From Prorocentrum cordatum (Eukaryota > Sar > Dinophyceae > Prorocentrales > Prorocentraceae), in NCBI GenBank assembly GCA_963575745.1, contig CAUYUJ010015723.1, positions 225,501 through 289,500 on the forward strand: a DNA stretch of 64,000 bases, read 5' to 3'. The notes beneath the pieces are model-generated. The model made no database searches, was not told where the DNA came from, and saw only the letters and a program-made list of their open reading frames with translations. Shown in pieces: positions 21,870 to 33,149 of the stretch. The position numbers and the translations under genes were made by a program. Positions within the stretch are counted from its first letter, which is position 1, and each line of letters begins with the position of its first letter.

Positions 21870-22745
21870 CCCACCCGCAACTTGTTAAGCAAAACCCATG
21901 CGGCCGCGATTTCGGCTACTGGTCGACACTTGTTAGTTAGCGCATCTCTGCGGCCGCGCTGGCGCGAGCACGCTCGCGCGCAGAGCGGCCAGCTGGTTCG
22001 GCACAATTGACGTGGCCACAATGGCGCTTAATGATGGGAACCTCCTACCGCGTCTCAAAGGCCGCGCTGGCGCACAACGGCGGCAATGATGTTGATAGTA
22101 GCGACGGCGAAAGTAACGATGACGATGACGACGGATAGGCCAATGACTTTGACGATGTTGGCAATGACGACGACAAGTGTGTTGTGATTGTGCCGTTGAT
22201 AAAGTTGAGTAAGGTAATCAGGGCGGTGGCAATAGATGATGACGATGGTGATGCGATGGCGATCATGAGGATGACGAGGATGTGCGCGCGGAAAGAAGTC
22301 AAAACGTTTGAGAGGCGCGTGTCAACAAGCGGCTTGCTCACATGTTTCTAAAGAGTTCTATGTCAGAAGGCGTCGAGAACCAATGGTTTTGGAGGAGTTC
22401 CAACACGCGCGAGTGTCGGCGCGAATGACTGGCCCGCATAGTTTTGTAGATTCGTGAATTCGGCGCATGCTAGACCCACTGGGCGCATGCTAGATCAACG
22501 CAGATATACCGCGCGGCGAGATGAAAACAGCGTGTCCTGAACAAGATCGTTGAAACCATCTGGTCTTCTGCACGGAACCAGGAAGTGCGCGCGGCCCAGA
22601 CATTTGCTATGGATGTTGATGCCGACCAAATGCGTGTTGATGGTTTGTGATTTGAAACGCGTACATCGCGGATGTGGTTGATATGACTTATACATGTGCG
22701 CGCATGTGGAAGTTGTGGCATGTGTTGCAAAGGCTGGTTGGAACA
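21870..22745. repeat. duplicated segment, right copy
   Basis: 21870-22330 matches 17905-18560. 22480-22745 is a diverged match to 20620-20860 (TGGATCAAYGC, GGTGAAACGAGA/GGCGAGATGAAA, GTGTTTGCAAGTGG-like blocks). In the left copy these two parts are separated by the 2-kb TA and 370-bp satellite block; here they are nearly contiguous. Confidence 0.65.
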
Positions 22746-22789
22746 CGGTCCGTCAACAAAAACGCATGTGCGCGACTAGTGTCAGTAGA

Positions 22790-24057
22790 CATGGATGAGG
22801 GCAGAAAGGCGATCAATCTACTGTAATGGCCTCCGGCCAGTGCCGCCGATCCGGGGGGCTCCGGATTCGGTGGTCTTCGCAGCTCTGTGGCTTCCTCCCT
22901 CCTCGATTCTTCCGGTCCCCTTTCTTCTCCCCTGGGGGGGGGCCTGGAGCGGTCCCCGGGGGGGTCTGGGGAGGGTTCCGAGGTGAGGGCCCTGGGGGCG
23001 GTAGCGGCTAGATCTGAGGGGGTCCCTGGGACCCCCCGAAGCATCTTCGGGATGTACAAATCATAGCGAAAACGCCAGATGGGAGACCGCCCCCCCCCCC
23101 CATCCCCCCTTCCCCTGGGGGGTCCGGATGCGCAAATGATGCAAAAAAACGCCAGGAGGGGGACCGCCCCCTCCTCCTCCCTCCCTTCCCTGGCAAAACC
23201 ACCCAGGCGACCCCCCCAAAGCAGAGCTGAAGCTCTTGCTCAGGCTCAAAGCCGAAGCTTTTGCTGAGGTTCCTTGTAGTTCACACGCCGGGTCGGCGGA
23301 TTTGGCTTGGGAGTGTACGAGATCATGCGGGAACATGAAAGATGAGGCAGGGTCAGATGTAATTTGTATTGCCCCAGGGGAACGGTTCAGTTTTTCTGGG
23401 GGGTTATATGTTTTCTTCAAAATGGGGGACTGCGCGCACGAAACTACAAATTCTTATGCGGTGCAAGACCTGTTCGTAGGACGGCATGCGCCCATGAGGC
23501 GCCCACGATTGGCCACGGGCGGCATGACATTTCGGCACACTTACCCAACACACGAAACGCCAACGAGGCGCACACGGGCGGCAACGTGACGACTCTTCGG
23601 CACACCTATCCAGCACACTGAGTCCACGCGATGCGCCCACGGGCGACAACGTGGGGAGAATTCGACACACCCATCCAATGCCTGAGGGAACCGAAGCAAA
23701 TACTTCTAAGTGCAAGCAAAGTTTGGGAATATCTGCGTATTCTCATGGCACGTGTGCCGCACGTTGTCAAGATGTGTTGTTTTTGTGGAAACCACACCGC
23801 CACTCCAGACAGTTCTTGGCAGTCGCCATTTGTGCGTGAGTGCACATGGGGGGCACACGTGGGTATGGCAGACATGACATGTGGGCACGCGGCGTTGGTT
23901 GACATCACGATGGAATTCGGGAGTTCTCCAATATCATCGCGGGCGACAGCGGGTGCCCACGAGCGACCAAAGCATGATTCTGCTTCCGCCCCTCCCTCGC
24001 TCGCCATCCCTTACGATCAAGGGCACGGACGGCTTGCCAGGCCGCTACCACATTGCA
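22790..24057. other. short local repeats, no gene
   Basis: 23020-23190 holds two units with GCAAATGATGCAAAAAAACG and GGGGGACCGCC. 23500-23680 holds three units of about 55-60 bp with CACGGGCGGCAACGTG and TTCGGCACAC. 23275-23425 resembles 21655-21825 (ATGAGGCAG, GTGTCCCAGGG). No recognised coding family. Confidence 0.55.
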
Positions 24058-24059
24058 GA

Positions 24060-24135
24060 GCAACGCACACACACACTCACACACACTCACACACACTCAC
24101 ACACACACACCCACACACACACACACACACGCGCG
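24060..24135. repeat. CA microsatellite
   Basis: (CA)n interrupted by CTCACA and ending in CGCGCGCG. Confidence 0.97.
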
Positions 24136-24429
24136 CGCCCGAGCTCAGAGATGGATTCGCCGTGGGTCCCACAAACCCCCCTCTCGAACCTCCATGAACC
24201 TTTTTCAGAAGTTCCAAAGAGCTTGGGCTGTGCACCGTATGTTTGCGCCCGATTGTATAGCAGAATATGCTCCGACACATCGTGGGACAGGCTGAGATTC
24301 TGGAGGTTCCATCTTGTTGTCCGCTCCCATTTTTTCTGCCCTCCGGAAACACATGGCACCCGACCCCCCCCCCCCCCGACAACTTTCGAGATTTGGGTGG
24401 GGGAGACGCATACGAACACCGCCTTTGGG

Positions 24430-24878
24430 GCCTTCGGTGGAGCTTCCTATGGGGCCACAAAGCGCTGTACTGGGTTGGGGAGACGCATGCGGACACCACC
24501 ACTGGGGGCTTCGGTGGAGCTCCCTATGGGGCCACGAAGCGCGGTATTGGGCGGGGGGACCGCATGCGAGCACAGCACAGCCACTGGGGCCTTCGGTGGA
24601 GCTCCCTTGCGAGCACAGCCTTGACGGCCTTCAGTGGAGCTCTCTATGGGGCCACGAAGCGCTGTACTGGGTAGGAGAATCGCATGCGAGCACAGCCACT
24701 GGTTCCTTCGGTTGAGCTCAATATGGGGCCACGAAGCGCTGAACTGGGTGGGGGAACCGCAAACGAGCAGAGCCACTGGCGCCTTCGGTGGAGCTCCTTA
24801 TGGGGCCACGAAGCGCCGTACTGGGCGGGGGAACCGCATGCGAGCACAGCCACTGGGGCCTTCGGTGGCAGGGTTCGA
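24430..24878. repeat. tandem array of about 77 bp sharing a core with 35665-36365
   Basis: The core CTTCGGTGGAGCTCCCTATG, then GGGCCACGAAGCGC, recurs at about 24431, 24509, 24631, 24706, 24783 and 24861, spacing 75-78 bp except for a truncated unit at 24591. The variable part reads GGGGGAACCGCATGCGAGCA and CAGCCACTGG. Frames stay open on both strands because of the repeat. Confidence 0.92.
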
Positions 24879-24879
24879 G

Positions 24880-26395
24880 CTAACGGCGTTTTGGCGATTT
24901 CGTTGACCTTCTTCGTTTTGATTTCGTTCCGCAGCACAGGCAGAACAAAGGGAAACGAGAACAAAACGAAAACGAAAAACATTGTTTAGTTCGAGGCCTG
25001 GCTGATACAACAAACATGTTGCGTTCAGCTGCGTTCGGCTCCACCGCCAGTCCTGGATTCACGGCCTTTCCTGGCGCCTCCATGCGCCCAGAAACCCAGT
25101 TGCAGCCAATTCGCGACCCTTTCCATCGTCCACCCATCCATCCTTCTCATACTCTCTCCCCTCCTGCCTCCCTCCCCTCCCCTCCTCCCTCCCCCTCCCT
25201 CTTTCTCCCTTCCTCCCTCCCTCCCCTCCACAATTACACATTGTTAATACTAACGGTTCTCCTCTCTCTCTCTCCTTACTCTGTGCGGAGAGTGTCCTAT
25301 CATCTCCGCGTAGTGCTTCAAAAAGGATGTCATCAGTTGTTTGTCATGTAAGGTTTTTTAATATGGCCGTTTCTGGTTCTTCCAAAATAGTGCGTCCGCT
25401 GCAGCGCCGCCCTCGTTTCCGCGCTTCGGTCATTCAAAATCGTGCTCTCGCTGCAGCGCTGGCCTCGTTCCCGCGCCTCCCGACGGCAGTTGGCATTCGA
25501 AAGCGCCCACATCGGGCAGGCACGGTTGCGGAGGACATGAAGCCGGCACTCTGGACAGGCCTTGTCTTCTCGTAGTCGGGCCATTTACCCTCCAAATAAT
25601 CTGGTGCCATGCCACGGCATGCAATGCGATGTTGTGCTGTGCACCGTTGTGAGATGTCATGATTTGCGTTATTATACATTGTGACGCAATGCTTCACCAC
25701 GCAATGCCACGCCATGCTATGACATGCTATGTTCTGCCGTGCTCTTCTACGCCATGCATGGTATGAAATGCTGTGCTCTGCCATCCATGGTATGACATGG
25801 TATGACATGCAATACCACGCCATGCTATGACATGCTATGCTCTGCCATGCTATGACATGCCAGATCTACGCCATGCCAAAGGATGGGAGGGAGAGGTAGG
25901 ACGTCAGATGTGACGCTAGCTCACCTATCTTGCCTCCCTCCATTTCCCCTCCCCTCCCACCCTCCCGCCTACTCCCTCCTTCCCCTCCCTCCTCACTGGA
26001 GGGCCCCCCCCTTTGGGGCCCAAAGAGGGCCAAGAATGTCCGAAAACCTGGGTCCCCCCTGCTGTTCCCTCGCCAGACGCCCGACGCCCTGACTCTTGCA
26101 CAACGCGGGCGCCTACAGTGAGGTCGGACGAAAAGTGGGGACTAGTAGAGGGGGTGGCCACCGTACGAAATTTGCTGCATGCAGCTGGTTTCGGTCTCGC
26201 CGCCTAGCGCGGTCCTCGATACACGGCTGCGGCCAGCGCCGAGTGGCTGTGCAAATCAGCTATACATTAGTTGATGCGCTGGCCCCCTCTCTGCTGTCCG
26301 CCCCGACGCAGGGTCTCGCCGCATTCCCCAGGGCCGTCTCGTCATCCCGATTCGTTTTTGACGGCCTTGGGGTCCATCGGACGGGGCTGGGGCGA
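24880..26395. other. unassigned spacer with low-complexity patches
   Basis: CCCTCC-rich tract at 25150-25235. A degenerate CATGCTATGACATGC repeat at 25600-25880. 26160-26235 resembles 59650-59720 (ACGAAATYTGYTGCATGCAG). No gene supported. Confidence 0.5.
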
Positions 26396-26397
26396 AG

Positions 26398-26553
26398 ATG
26401 AATCCACTCCAGCGCGTTCTGGAATGCTCTCAGGGCGTTCCGGAACGCTCTGAGTAGGCCGCGGCGCCTGAGACATCTTTCAGAGCCGCCGGATCTCTCA
26501 GAGATTTCCGATGTATCTTCGCCCGATGTTATCCTCATCCTGGCTTCGTCTTA
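26398..26553 (+). repeat. dispersed repeat family B, copy 2
   Basis: AATCCACTCCAGCGCGTTCT through GATGTTATCC and CTGGCTTCGTCTTA. Aligns along its length to 31551-31711 and 46121-46267. Confidence 0.92.
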
Positions 26554-26679
26554 GTGGTGGTCCACGAAGCGGACTCCAGACGCCGATCAGTTTGTGCTAG
26601 CTTTCCGCTGTGGTTTTGTTCAGGGCGCGTGGGTCTGAGTCCTGCCCTCCCTTCCCGCCACTTCAGTGTTGGAAGGAAG

Positions 26680-26965
26680 GGGGAAGAGGAGGAGGAGGAG
26701 CAGGAGAAGGAGGAGGAGGCGGAAGAGGAGCAGGAGGAGGAGGAGGAGGAGAAGGAGAAGGAGGAGGGAGAGGAGGGGGAAAAGGAGATGGAGGAGGGGG
26801 CGGGGAGGGGCAGGTGGATCCCCCCCCCTCCTCATCCCCCTCCCTCTCTTTTCCCTCCTCTTCCCCTTCTCCCCCTCCTCCCCTTCCTCTCCCCCCTCCT
26901 CCTTCCCCCCCCTCCTCTTCCATCCACTCCCTCCCCCTCGTCCTCCCCCTCGTGGGGAAGGGCGG
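26680..26965. repeat. GGA tract followed by its pyrimidine mirror
   Basis: Purine (GGA)n at 26685-26810 followed directly by CCCTCCTC-rich sequence at 26820-26960. The two halves could pair as a large imperfect hairpin. It ends 40 bp before the acceptor of the exon at 27008. Confidence 0.88.
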
Positions 26966-27007
26966 GGGGCGGGGGGAGCAACCGCCTCACACGCACATCC
27001 GTGGAAG

Positions 27008-27069
27008 GTGTGCAAGGAGCTCGGCGAGCGCCTCACCAAGGAGGAGGTCGAGGAGATCGTCAGGCGAGC
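27008..27069 (+). CDS. centrin-like EF-hand protein, exon e (EF3 exit helix to EF4 entry helix)
   Basis: Encodes VCKELGERLTKEEVEEIVRR and two bases of an Ala-type codon. KELGExLTxEExxE is the diagnostic linker between EF3 and EF4 in centrin and calmodulin, and it continues exactly in phase from exon d. Acceptor GGAAG|G at 27006-27007. The donor is either GT at 27070-27071 or GC at 27064-27065; both leave the correct phase for an EF4 exon beginning with one completing base. Read through, the frame goes GC-rich and stops near 27131. No EF4 loop was found in the 14.6 kb before the polyketide synthase gene. Confidence 0.75.
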
Positions 27070-27117
27070 GTGCCAGGAGCCCTCTACGCGAGGGTGGGGG
27101 GCGGAGGTGGGGGAGGA

Positions 27118-27312
27118 TCAGGGGCAACGCTGATGGGGTACAGGCTCAGGAGGGGAACATCGACACGCGATCGCCCATTGATCGCCGGTCGAGGCCCGAT
27201 AGCGCACCCTGTCTGGGAACGTGCGATTTCTCTACATCGGGGGCCTGTCGGCGATCTATCGGCGACGCGTCGCCGACTCCAAGCCGATGCCAGTTCCCCC
27301 TGATCTTTTGCC
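27118..27312 (+). repeat. repeat family I, copy 1
   Basis: Shares GGGGCAACG, ATCGCCCATTGATC, GAGGCCCGATRGC and GTGTCGCCGAYTCC-like blocks in order with 34077-34262. It starts about 50 bp after the exon at 27008. Confidence 0.82.
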
Positions 27313-27497
27313 TCTCACAAGAGGGGGAGCGGCACCAGAGCAGACCCGAGGTGCGTCAACGATGCTACAGTATCCCCGCCCGCCCCAGGTCCTCGCAGAA
27401 GCCCTCGCAAGCGTTCCCTCTCATGGCGGGAAGCGCCCGCTTGGAAGGCGAGCGCCCCGCGAGGTCCTGCAGTTCGGGCGCGAGCCCCGTGTTGGAA

Positions 27498-27562
27498 AGG
27501 GGAGGAGGAGGAGGAGGAGGAGGAGGAGGAGGAGGAGGAGGAGGAGGAGGAGGAGGAGGGCG
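27498..27562. repeat. GGA microsatellite
   Basis: About 20 uninterrupted GGA units, preceded and followed by GC-rich unique sequence. Confidence 0.96.
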
Positions 27563-27819
27563 AGGAGGAGGCCTTCCGTGCTCCTAGCTGCAGGGACGGC
27601 TGCGAGGTGGGGTCACAACGCCGAAGCAGGCGTCCAGCGAGAGGCCCACGGCCCCATGTGGACGCACGGCCGCCACGAATGTTTGCACGGCTGCTCCACG
27701 TCTGAGCGCATGGCCGCAACACCGAGAGAGAGAGAGAGTGAGAGAACAAAAAAAAAAAACGAAATCGAGAGAGAGAGAGAGAACAAACAACCCCAAAAAA
27801 CGATTGGAAAAGAGGCCGC

Positions 27820-28340
27820 CCTCCATCCGCGTAAATGTCGGAGGCTGTTGCTGCGCATGTGCGCGGCGGTGAGGCGAGAACCACGTTCTGAAACCTGCTT
27901 GCATCGTGTACGCGTAACTGCTGGAGGTCTGTAAGACGAAAGCGCGCAGCGCTGAGGCGAGAGCCACAGTTTGAACACCCCCTCCATCCGTTGAACGCTC
28001 GGGAACTTTTAGGAAGAATGCTCGCGGCGCTAGAACGAGAGCCGGATTTAAACAAGACCCTCATCAGCGTAATTGTCGGAAGCTCTAAGACAAATGCGCG
28101 CGGCGCTAAGGCTAGAGCCACATTTCGAAAAGGATCCGCTTCACATTCGAGTAAGTGTTGGAAGCGTGTAATGCGAGTGTGCGCGGCGCGCAGGCGAGAG
28201 CCACGTTTTGAAATGGAGCCGGCCTTCATCCGTGTGATTGCTGGAAGCTTCTTAGACAGATGTGCGCTACGCTGAGGCAGAGCCACAGTTTGAAAATCAC
28301 CTCCCTCCATCCATGCAACTGTCGGAAAGTATCCAGTTTC
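27820..28340. repeat. diverged tandem array, period about 75-80 bp
   Basis: About seven units, each with GCGCGGCGCTRAGGCGAGAG, CCAC(A/G)TTTTGAAA and CATCCGTGTAATTGTYGGAAG-like segments. Conceptual frames on either strand repeat with the unit. A GAGA tract precedes it at 27728-27782. Confidence 0.87.
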
Positions 28341-28489
28341 GGGGCCAAACAAGAGGAAAACGTGTCAGGCGAAACGCCCGGCCCGCCTTGCCGCCACGTC
28401 TGGTTGTCAGGCGAGAAGGAGTCAGTCTTGACGCTACGTATATCCCCACCAGCCCATCTAACGACAGACGCCCGTCGCGGAGGAAACAG

Positions 28490-28990
28490 GCGAGGAGGAG
28501 AGAAGACGAAAGAGGCTAAGAGGAACATGCGGACGCAGAGGGAGCAGCTGTCACCCTGGGAAAGGTGAACGGGAAGACCGAGAAGACGGGCGGAGGAAGA
28601 GAGGGAGGGAGAGAGGGACTCAAGGAGAAAGGAGAAGCGGAAGTTGACGCGGCTGAGAAAGACGAGTAGGAGGACGAAGAGGCGGGATGGGGAGTGGGGA
28701 GCAGTTGCCACCTAGGAACATATAAATGAGAAGGCCGAGAAAACGCAGGGGGAGGAACAGGGACAGAGGGAGGGACAGAGGATGGTAAGGAGGAAGGGGA
28801 GGAGAAACCGGAAGAGGACGCGGCTGACCAAGATGAGTAGAAGGTTGAAGAGGTTGGATGAGGAATGGGAGGAGGAGGTGGAAGACACGGAGCAGGAGGA
28901 GAAGGGAACAAGAGGAGGAGGAGGAGGAGGAGGCAAAAGAGGAGGATGAAGAGGAGCAGGAAGAGAAGGAAGAAGACGACGAGCATGATG
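28490..28990. repeat. purine-rich tandem duplication
   Basis: Two units of about 165 bp share GGAGCAGYTGYCACC, GGGAAGACCGAGAA and GACGCGGCTGA, followed by a GGA/GAAGAG tract at 28865-28985. Confidence 0.75.
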
Positions 28991-29152
28991 GGGACGAACA
29001 AGGATGAACGACGACGTGAGACAATCATCGAGGCCTTTGGCGCTGGGCCCGTGCTGGTGACCTGTTGGGCCATAGCGGAGCCCTCCAGGAACCAGTCAGG
29101 ATGCCCATGAGGTGTTGCTCGGGCGCTATTGGAAATCTCCTGGAGCCCTGTT

Positions 29153-29324
29153 AGATCGGGGGACAGAACCCCCACCCTGACACGTCGATTAGTGAACTGT
29201 CCGTTTTCGGTTCTCGAGAGGGCGCCGCGACCGTAATTTTCCAGGCTTGCGCCCGCCAGGTTTGGGCCCGACGTCGTTTTCACTAAACCACGTTTTACTA
29301 AAGGGGTTCTGTCCATCCCCGATT
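29153..29324. mobile_element. foldback element family J
   Basis: Left end ATCGGGGGACAGAACCCCC mirrors right end GGGGTTCTGTCCATCCCCGAT. Inner arms TTAGTGAAC and GTTTTCACTAAACC also pair. Single copy in this window; no coding capacity. Confidence 0.75.
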
Positions 29325-29469
29325 GAAGTCATGTTGGAGGTCTCTGGGACCCCCTCGGGAGACGACGAGGCCGATTGTGGAGCACGAGAAAGGGACGTGC
29401 GAAGGTGTGGGTGGTGTCATTGTGTTGTGGAGTGTCGCGGTTTGGTGTGCACTCGGAGACAACTGCTGG

Positions 29470-29912
29470 CCATGACCACGACCGCGACCAGAAGCACGAC
29501 GACCACAAACCACGCCCACGACGACCACGGCCACGAGGACGCCGGCCACGACGACCACGACCACGACGGCGACTGCGACCACGGCGACCACGACGACGGG
29601 ACCGCCACTGCCACCAGTGGAGCCCGCCGAGCGCCGGGCGGCCGCGGGCTGCGCCCATGGCGGCCGCCGTGGGCGCCGTGCGGCGTGGCGCCGCGGGCTG
29701 CCAGCCGGAGCCGCGCGCGAAGCGCAGGAGCCGCCCGCCTCGGCACAGGGAGGGGCAGCGCAGGCGCGGGTGCGGCGCCTGCCTGAGGTTTCGGGGGCGA
29801 GCAGGACGAGGGGGAGGACGCGGACGAGGAGGAGGAGGAGGAGGATAAGGAGGAGTAGGAGGAGGATAAGGAGGAGGAGGAGGAGGAGGAGGAGGAGGCG
29901 AGGAGGGTGAGG
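29470..29912. repeat. CACGACC and GGA low-complexity tracts
   Basis: 29475-29600 is a degenerate GACCACGACGACC repeat; 29838-29910 is GGA. His/Asp-rich and Leu-rich frames are artefacts of these tracts. Confidence 0.8.
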
Positions 29913-30682
29913 ACGACGAGGATCAAGGGCGCGCAACCACAGATTGAGGCGCGTGTAGAAGCGACGGGCCCCGGGCCCGCACAGAATCGACGCGCTCCGT
30001 CGCCAAGTGAGGCAGCGCTGGCGTCGTGTTCCGAGTGGTACCTTCCAGGGAACCGTGAGTCATGCTAGCGCGAGCCCAGAAGGACAAGGGTCCCGAGGGG
30101 AGAAGGAGTGAGCGACAGCGAGACGACGGCGACCCGTCTCCTCCTCCTCCCCCTCCTACTCAAGCCGTCGTGAATCAGAACTCTTGGAGGAGAGAGTGCC
30201 CGACCCGCACACACGCACGCACACGGTGTGTCGGCGGCCCCGCCAGCGCGAGGCAGCCAGGCACACCCTCGACTTGAGGGGCGAATGAGGGTGGCGAAAG
30301 CTGCGCGTGCAACACATTGATCATTTCCACGGGCAAACGAGGTCAAGGCAGGACAAGGTCGGCGAGCAGGAATCGCAAGCAGTCGTACATGATTAGCCTT
30401 TTCGGACTGTCCTCATCATTGGCCGTCCTGTCAAGAGGCGGGCAAGCCAGGGTGGAAGTGCTGCAGAGACTGCGGATACTAGGGGATGCCACCGAAAGGG
30501 GATACGCGTGCCAGCCTCGCATTGGGAGATAATGAGACGCCGTCTTTGCGATCGTGCCTCAAGGGCAGAGGAAGCGACCCTTTGGTTGAAGTTCCCATGC
30601 CACAATACGGCCAGGCCATCGTTGACGGAGACGACACAAAGAAAGACATCACTCCTGGTGGTCGGCCAAGCACTGCCGACTG
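29913..30682. other. unassigned GC-rich spacer
   Basis: No repeat or coding signal that I can support, apart from a short CACACGCACGCACAC tract at 30210. Confidence 0.4.
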
Positions 30683-30951
30683 TGTGTATGTGTGTGTTGT
30701 GTGTGTTGTGTGTTGTGTGCTGTGTGTTGTGTGTTGTGTGTTGTGTGTTGTGTGTTGTGTATTGTGTCTTGTGTCTTGTGTCTTGTGTCTTGTGTCTTGT
30801 GTCTTGTGTCTTGTGTCTTGTGTCTTGTGTCTTGTGTCTTGTGTCTTGTGTCTTGTGTCTTGTGTCTTGTGTCTTGTGTCTTGTGTCTTGTGTCTTGTGT
30901 CTTGTGTCTTGTGTCTTGTGTCTTGTGTCTTGTGTCTTGTGTCTTGTGTCT

Positions 30952-30982
<31 letters not shown>

Positions 30983-31162
30983 GTGTGTGGTGTGTGGTGT
31001 GTGGTGTGTGTTGTGTGGTGTGTGGTGTGTGGTGTGTGGTGTGTGGTGTGTGGTGTGTGGTGTGTGGTGTGTGGTGTGTGGTGTGTGGTGTGTGGTGTGT
31101 GGTGTGTGGTGTGTGGTGTGTGGTGTGTGGTGTGTGGTGTGTGGTGTGTGGTGTGTGGTGTG

Positions 31163-31230
<68 letters not shown>

Positions 31231-31246
31231 TGTGTGTGTGTGTGTG
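30683..31246. repeat. compound heptamer microsatellite
   Basis: Three successive zones: about 27 units of TGTGTCT (30765-30955), about 26 of TGTGTGG (30975-31160), then about 17 of TGCG (31162-31232), bounded by TGTGTTG and TG repeats. Because 7 is not a multiple of 3, frames stay open on both strands with a Cys/Val/Leu or His/Thr pattern. Confidence 0.98.
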
Positions 31247-31550
31247 TCTTGGGGCGCTTGGCCAACGGAACGCGGGTTTGCCGTACGTGCCAGCAAGGGC
31301 CCAAGGGTTCGTCCCTCCCCGATTGGTTTGAAGCAGCTGCTGCAAAGGCGACCCGACCCAGAGGCACCCAGGCGAGAATGGCACAGTCGTTCGCTCCCGC
31401 CCACGCTGCGATAGCAGTCACGACCCACGCTCGGAGCGTGCACCCCAACCACGCTGTGGCTCTGCTGCACGGCTTGGCGCGTTGCTGGCGGTGCGCCGGG
31501 TTTGCGAGCGTGGGCAGCACAAGTGCGAGCATACTTTCGGACGTGGCCAG

Positions 31551-31711
31551 GACGAGGATAAATCCGTTGCAGAGCGTTCCGGAACACTCTCAGGGCGTCC
31601 CGGAACGCTCTGAGAAGTCCGCGGTGCCCGAGGCATCTTCCAGAACCGCCGGATCTCAGAGATTCTCATTGTATCCTTACTCGATGTTACCCTCGTCGAG
31701 GCTTCGTCTTA
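31551..31711 (+). repeat. dispersed repeat family B, copy 3
   Basis: GACGAGGATAAATCCGTTGC to GAGGCTTCGTCTTA. Best match is with copy 2 at 26398. Confidence 0.92.
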
Positions 31712-32887
31712 TACTTCAGCTCGCTGAGGAGCGCCCTGGGGTCCTCACCCCCTCGGGAAAGCAGCACCTGATGAGTATCCGCAGGGGCCGCCCCCGAAGC
31801 CAGGCCAAGACCGGCCCATTCCGCCGTCTGGGAGCGGGTCGGGGAGGGTGGGGGGGGGAGTACGGGGCTCAATGATACACACCCATCGAGCCCTCCCTCT
31901 CCCGCGACAGAGGCGAGGAAGAGCAGGGAAGAGGAGGGAGGAGGAGTGGAGGTGGGGGTGGTGTGTATACTCTTCGGGCCCGCAGGGGTGGGCAGGCTCC
32001 TTGTGGAGCCAGGCCCCTGCGCCCTCGAGGCATGGAAAACAATCCAAGCTCTCAGCGATAGCGTGCTGATTATCCGGAGCCGCCCCCCAATGGGGGGGGC
32101 GAGCCTGTCAAGCTGTGGCCTCGCTGCTGGCTGGCAGTCTGTCGCGTTGTCCTGCATCATCCTCCTCCCTCCCCATCCCCTCCCTCCGCCCCTCCCTGCC
32201 GAAGGAGGCACACACATGAGGGCGGCCGTGGCCTGACACAGCGGGGGGGGTGCGTTCCCCGATCCGTGGATCCGGCACCCCCGTCTCCGCCTCAGTCGCA
32301 GGCCTTCTCGGGCCATGCGAGGCGCGGCTCGCCTCTGCCTCCCCCCCCGCCGCCGTCCTTCCCCCGCTCCGTGCCCCGGCGCGCGGGGCGGTGGGGCTTC
32401 GGGCTGCGCACAGGCAGCCACCACGGGCAGCCCGCTGGCCTCCACTGGGGGAACGCAATATGACGTGAACATAAAACACGTGATTTCTCGCATCCGCGCC
32501 GCGGTCCCTCCGCCGTCCCCCCCCCCCCGCGGTGCTGTCGTTCCCCCCCCCCAGGGTTCCCGCCTGGCAGGCGCGCCCCGGACAGCAAGCGACGGCAGCG
32601 CGGCCGAGACAACGGAGGGCCTCCTTCCTGTGCGGGCACAGGGCGAGGCCCCGTGTCCCGTCGCCAGGGCCCAGGAAGCCAGGAGATGTGCCAGATGGCA
32701 GACCAGAATTTCCTCCTCCTCCTCCTCCTCCACTTCCGGGATACCGACACCAGGAAAAAGTTAAGGACAGAGGAATGCCACGGCCCACGGCTGCAGCTTC
32801 CTGTGGTGCACCACGGTCCTGGTTTGCCAGGCGGTCCCCACTTACGGGTCCCTGTCGTCTGCGCTGCTAGGGCGGAGCGGGAGCAGT

Positions 32888-32890
<3 letters not shown>
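31712..32890. other. unassigned GC-rich spacer
   Basis: Contains short C and G runs (32337-32350, 32517-32530) and a CTCC tract at 32703-32733. No supported gene; long minus-strand frames here have no recognised family and are Pro/Gly/Arg-rich. Confidence 0.4.
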
Positions 32891-32892
<2 letters not shown>

Positions 32893-32918
<26 letters not shown>

Positions 32919-32960
32919 TTTTCTCTCTCTCTCTCTCTCTCGCTCTCTCGCTCTCTCTCG

Positions 32961-33030
<70 letters not shown>
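32893..33030. repeat. TC microsatellite
   Basis: (TC)n with CTCGC interruptions. Confidence 0.98.
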
Positions 33031-33032
<2 letters not shown>

Positions 33033-33149
33033 CTGCCAACTGAGGGCAGGCCTGCTGGCCGTCGCCCGACTCGATGCTGGCTGATCCTGCCTCTCCCGTG
33101 GAGCCCGCCTTTGATGCGGGACGACGAAGGGAGTGTTTGAGGGCTGAGG

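Noticed and set aside
29340-29420. DDEADCGARERD as an EF4 candidate
   Set aside because: Loop ligand pattern does not fit (no Gly at 6, no hydrophobic at 8) and no suitable acceptor phase.
30393-31875. Several 240-455 codon frames on both strands
   Set aside because: Produced by the heptamer and TGCG microsatellite; Cys/Val/Leu or His/Thr periodic.
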